Below, piece by piece: positions 24,201 through 26,399 of a stretch of DNA of 26,399 nt (position 1 is the stretch's first letter; the number at the start of each line of letters is the position of its first letter). The notes beneath the pieces are model-generated. The model saw only the letters and a list, made by a program, of their open reading frames with translations, had not been told where the DNA came from and made no database searches. Made by a program: the position numbers and the translations under genes. Origin of the DNA: Candidatus Falkowbacteria bacterium RIFCSPLOWO2_02_FULL_45_15 (lineage in GTDB: Bacteria; Patescibacteriota; Patescibacteriia; Patescibacteriales; XYC2-FULL-47-12); contig MFFV01000048.1 in NCBI GenBank assembly GCA_001777995.1, forward strand, positions 1-26,399, read 5' to 3'.

Positions 24201-24283
24201 CAGGCGCATAACGCCTGACAAGTAACGCATAACACAATAAAACGCGCAGTTTTTTGTTACGGGTTACGGTGTTATGTGTTGCG
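24201..24283. repeat. Inverted-repeat element upstream of the ComEC-type MBL gene
   Basis: caggcg-cataa-cgcctg (24201-24217) is a 6-bp hairpin. taacgcataacac (from 24223) pairs imperfectly with gtgttatgtgttg (to ~24282). gcataacgcctgac at 24206 resembles gcacaacgcctgac at the 3' end of prfB, so this is a dispersed low-complexity repeat. It fills most of the 127-base gap between genes. Confidence 0.6.
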
Positions 24284-24294
24284 TGAAGTGAACC

Positions 24295-25167
24295 ATGATT
24301 TTTAATAAGCAAATCGCTGTTATATTTTTAACAATTGCCGTTGCTGCCAGTTTAACGCTGGCTGTTTTTTTATATTTTTATCAACCGCCCCGGCGATTGA
24401 CAGTCAATTTTTTAGACGTCGGGCAGGGAGACGGCAGTTTTATTCAAACGCCCTTTGGCCAAAACATCATCATTGACGGCGGCGACGGCCAGAAAATTTT
24501 GCCTGAACTGGGGCGAGTGTTGCCGTTTTATGACCGCACCATTGACCTGATGATTTTAACCCATCCGCACGAAGACCACATCGGCGGCTTAGTAAAAATA
24601 TTAGGTCGCTACCGCGTGCAAAAAATTTTAGCTACCGGCGTAGTACATAACACGCCGACGTATTTAGCGTGGCTGGAAGCAGTTAAGCGGAAAAACATTC
24701 CGCTCGTAATTATTGACCGGCGGCAAGAAATTAATTTAGGGCCGGATTTAAAAATGGAGATTTTATGGCCGCAAGCGAGTTTATTAAATCAAGAGATTGA
24801 TAATTTAAACGACAGTTCAATCGTTTTAGAATTAATTTATCAAGAGCAAAAATTTTTGTTTATGGGCGACGCCGAAAACGTCCTCACCCCGGGCCTCTCC
24901 CAAGGGGAGAGGAGGTTATCAGAGGCGGATGTTTTAAAGGTGGCGCATCACGGCAGCGATGATGCCACATCAGAAGAATTTTTACAAATAGTTAAACCAA
25001 AGACGGCGGTTATTTCGGTAGGCAAAGACAATGCCTTTGGCCATCCTTCTTTACGTGCCATCAAGCGTTTAGAAAAACTGGGCGCAAAAATTTACCGGAC
25101 TGACAATAACGGCTGGGTAAAAATTATCAGTGACGGCGCTAACTTAAGCATTGAAACGGCAAAGTAA
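24295..25167 (+). CDS. Separate ComEC-type metallo-beta-lactamase domain protein
   Basis: A 290-residue protein: an N-terminal membrane anchor (~8-28), then an MBL-fold domain whose opening L-T-V-N-F-L-D-V-G-Q-G-D-G is the hallmark of the C-terminal domain of ComEC. The metal motif T-H-P-H-E-D-H (His90, His92, Asp94, His95), the G-D-A-E bridging Asp and V-A-H-H-G-S are all present. In other bacteria this domain is fused to the channel and is thought to be a nuclease acting on the non-transported DNA strand; here it is separate but keeps its own anchor. Part of the sequence after G-D-A-E (L-T-P-G-L-S-Q-G-E-R) is the translation of a repeat. Residues near the metal site are intact. Confidence 0.85.
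   Translation: MIFNKQIAVIFLTIAVAASLTLAVFLYFYQPPRRLTVNFLDVGQGDGSFIQTPFGQNIIIDGGDGQKILPELGRVLPFYDRTIDLMILTHPHEDHIGGLVKILGRYRVQKILATGVVHNTPTYLAWLEAVKRKNIPLVIIDRRQEINLGPDLKMEILWPQASLLNQEIDNLNDSSIVLELIYQEQKFLFMGDAENVLTPGLSQGERRLSEADVLKVAHHGSDDATSEEFLQIVKPKTAVISVGKDNAFGHPSLRAIKRLEKLGAKIYRTDNNGWVKIISDGANLSIETAK
24894..24912. repeat. Repeat palindrome inside the ComEC-type MBL gene
   Basis: cctctccc (24894-24901) pairs perfectly with gggagagg (24905-24912). Together with the preceding ctcacccc it has the form of the common CTCACCCC..CTCTCCC..GGGAGAGG bacterial repeat, whose usual translation is L-T-P-x-L-S-x-G-E-R, exactly what is read here in frame. Confidence 0.75.
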
Positions 25168-25179
25168 TTCCCGCAAAAT

Positions 25180-25208
25180 TTGACAACTACCTTTTACTAT
25201 GGTATATA
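25180..25208 (+). promoter_or_regulatory. Strong sigma-70-type promoter for the terminal gene pair
   Basis: A perfect -35 TTGACA (25180-25185), a 17-base spacer and a -10 TATATA (25203-25208) that is also preceded by TG (TGgTATATA, extended -10). This is the best promoter in the window and gives a leader of ~80 bases before the gene at 25297. Confidence 0.85.
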
Positions 25209-25296
25209 GATATTTATATAAAGTCGTTCATTTTATTTAGGATTTAAGAGCATATTTGCTCTACATAATATAATTACGCGAAAGAGGAGGCACACG

Positions 25297-25704
25297 ATGA
25301 AAGAGGGGGCAGTTACGATGAAAAATGTAGACATAGTTCGTCGTTTAGTGGAGGGCGGAAGCGTCCCGACCGTAGAAATAAATAAGCGGTTAGACATTTT
25401 ATGCCGGGGTCTCTTGGAGAAGCAAACCAAAGGCGCTCCTCAAGTTATCGTGATGAATTACGGGGACCCCAAGATGCCTTTGCGGGGCGGGCAGGCCCTT
25501 GACCATCACTGCAAGTCGATGGTCGCGAAAATGAAAATGCACATTCAAGAGTTGGATGTGCCGGTAATCGCCGATATTATTGAAATAATGATTTTGCTCG
25601 TTTATCGCGAGCAGCACAAAGTCATTAATTTCCAAACTATCCAGTCGCGATTACAGGGATGCCAAAAAGCGCAAGCCGCCTGGCAGATGGCTTGTGGAAT
25701 GTAG
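25297..25704 (+). CDS. Unrecognised protein, first gene of the terminal pair
   Basis: A 135-residue protein of unknown family. It has no membrane segment; it looks like a soluble, mainly helical cytoplasmic protein with a G-D-P-K-M-P-L-R-G-G loop (~57-66) and four cysteines without a zinc pattern. The C-terminal helix region (~90-135) has a pattern that recurs in the next gene: A-D-I-I-E-I-M-I-L-L-V, then L-Q-G and Q-M-A. Start at 25297: AGAGGAGG lies 7-8 bases upstream; an internal ATG at 25318 with its own G-rich site is a second option. A very strong promoter precedes it and a shared terminator follows the next gene, so the pair should be highly expressed. Confidence 0.65.
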   Translation: MKEGAVTMKNVDIVRRLVEGGSVPTVEINKRLDILCRGLLEKQTKGAPQVIVMNYGDPKMPLRGGQALDHHCKSMVAKMKMHIQELDVPVIADIIEIMILLVYREQHKVINFQTIQSRLQGCQKAQAAWQMACGM

Positions 25705-25719
25705 GTGTTGTATTAATTT

Positions 25720-25841
25720 AGGAGGATAAGGAGGTACAACTGGGGGAGAACAAATAAAAAATCAACAGGGGCCCCTGCGATTTTCCTCGCAGGATTTCGG
25801 TGAGGGCAATGGTAGGCAAGCCGACAATGGTCGGCCTGCCA
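25720..25841. promoter_or_regulatory. Structured leader with two perfect Shine-Dalgarno sites between the terminal genes
   Basis: AGGAGG (25720-25725) and AAGGAGG (25728-25734) are perfect ribosome sites, yet no ATG, GTG or TTG follows within range; only a CTG at 25740 would open a five-codon ORF ending in TAA. Two hairpins come next: cctgcga/tcgcagg (25774-25780 with 25787-25793) and gccgac/gtcggc around 25819-25834 with imperfect outer pairing. The downstream gene starts at 25863. This could be a leader that controls translation. Confidence 0.45.
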
Positions 25842-25862
25842 AAGAAATTGGGAGAAATAAGC

Positions 25863-26327
25863 ATGACAAGCCAAAACAACGGCCAGAGAGGGCATGGCCA
25901 AAATGGAAGTGAAATGAAGGAGTGCAGGTGCGGCGGTACAACTCTGTTTACCTGCAAAGGGAAGTTGCAGGTAAGTGAAGTGGTAGTACACGGCATCTGT
26001 CAAGATTGCCGTGAGCATACGATTCGTTCTTTGGCCGAGAAACTTGGCCTGCGCATTCAATTCCGGAATGGCCAAGTTGAGGGCAAAGAACAGATATTAG
26101 GCGTCGCCGGGGGGTTTCTCCAGAGTAATCAAGGAGAAAAACTCGCCAATATTCAAATCCTTTATTTGTTGGTTTTTGAGAAGGATATGGATATGTCAGA
26201 AGTACGGCGGATTATCAACGATGTGCAGGGGATGCATCTGGATATTACCATATGCCTCCAGATGGCAGCGAGAATCTTCGAAAAAGCGGTGAGGTTCGTG
26301 CGGAAGCGGGCAACCGTCGCTGCTTAA
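25863..26327 (+). CDS. Unrecognised zinc-ribbon-like protein, second gene of the terminal pair
   Basis: A 154-residue protein of unknown family. The N-terminal half has E-C-R-C-G-G ... T-C-K-G-K ... I-C-Q-D-C-R-E-H (Cys residues about 20, 22, 30, 46 and 49), a zinc-ribbon-like spacing. The C-terminal part (~95-154) is helical and resembles the end of the preceding protein: L-A-N-I-Q-I-L-Y-L-L-V, V-Q-G and L-Q-M-A, so the two may share a domain. I chose ATG 25863 with gggaga upstream; an in-frame GTG at 25800 and ATG at 25809 would add up to 21 residues, partly from a hairpin region. A strong terminator follows the stop. A nucleic-acid or regulatory role is possible for a zinc ribbon but is not shown. 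Confidence 0.65.
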   Translation: MTSQNNGQRGHGQNGSEMKECRCGGTTLFTCKGKLQVSEVVVHGICQDCREHTIRSLAEKLGLRIQFRNGQVEGKEQILGVAGGFLQSNQGEKLANIQILYLLVFEKDMDMSEVRRIINDVQGMHLDITICLQMAARIFEKAVRFVRKRATVAA

Positions 26328-26350
26328 GTCGTTATTTGTTTAAGACCATC

Positions 26351-26386
26351 ACGGGATTCATTGGAAATGGGTCCCGTTATTTTTTT
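26351..26386 (+). terminator. Strong rho-independent terminator of the terminal pair
   Basis: A 12-bp stem including two G-T pairs (acgggattcatt at 26351-26362 with aatgggtcccgt at 26366-26377), a very short loop and a following tatttttttg tract. It closes the unit that begins with the strong promoter at 25180. Confidence 0.88.
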
Positions 26387-26399
26387 GAAACAAACTTAC

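Overview
The window looks like a chromosomal segment of a Patescibacteria (Candidate Phyla Radiation) genome, probably in the Paceibacteria/Parcubacteria part of that group. The reasons are a large Ig/TIG surface protein with a TrbC/VirB2-like pilin-type N-terminus, thrombospondin-type-3 (TSP3) membrane-anchored proteins, a stripped-down ComEC, class III (anaerobic) ribonucleotide reductase, AT-rich low-complexity intergenic DNA and very few Shine-Dalgarno sites in front of core genes. TGA ends several well-supported genes (the 452-aa TSP3 protein, prfB, comEC, the 80-aa membrane protein) and a release factor 2 gene is present, so the standard bacterial code (UGA = stop) is used. This placement is inference; no rRNA or tRNA gene is present to confirm it.

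Layout, all genes on the + strand. 1-10758: cell-surface block, with the 3' end of a secreted protein, a 2238-aa multidomain adhesin-like protein, a pseudopilin-like protein, a small membrane protein and two TSP3 proteins. 10755-13847: core block ybeY-ftsA-ftsZ. 13848-14181: the only gene-free stretch over 300 bases; it holds a hairpin, one good and one weaker terminator, DnaA-box-like 9-mers and a promoter overlapped by two NrdR-box palindromes. 14182-17872: nrdR - nrdD - a 48-aa ORF - nrdG. 17904-20689: small membrane protein, alkyltransferase, HtrA protease and a metallo-beta-lactamase (MBL) hydrolase. 20776-25167: prfB, a DUF378 protein, and a ComEC split into a channel protein and a separate MBL protein with a small membrane protein between. 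25168-26399: a self-contained unit with a strong promoter, two unrecognised genes and a strong terminator.

The most interesting feature is the nrd operon. NrdD keeps its ATP-cone, catalytic barrel, finger-loop cysteines and zinc motif, but stops before the glycyl-radical segment. That segment (R-V-V-G-Y-L and the conserved tail after it) is a separate 48-aa ORF at 17005-17151, with its own strong Shine-Dalgarno, in the same frame as nrdD, and separated from it by a 69-bp REP-like palindrome. A second copy of the palindrome lies upstream of nrdD. nrdG, whose product would install the radical, starts 10 bases after the small ORF. This suggests a class III reductase whose glycyl radical is supplied in trans, comparable to the free-standing GrcA/YfiD module that rescues pyruvate formate-lyase.

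A second theme is widespread palindromic repeats that touch coding sequence: inside comEC, inside the ComEC-type MBL gene, inside nrdG, across the start of the alkyltransferase and over the 3' ends of htrA, the MBL hydrolase and prfB.
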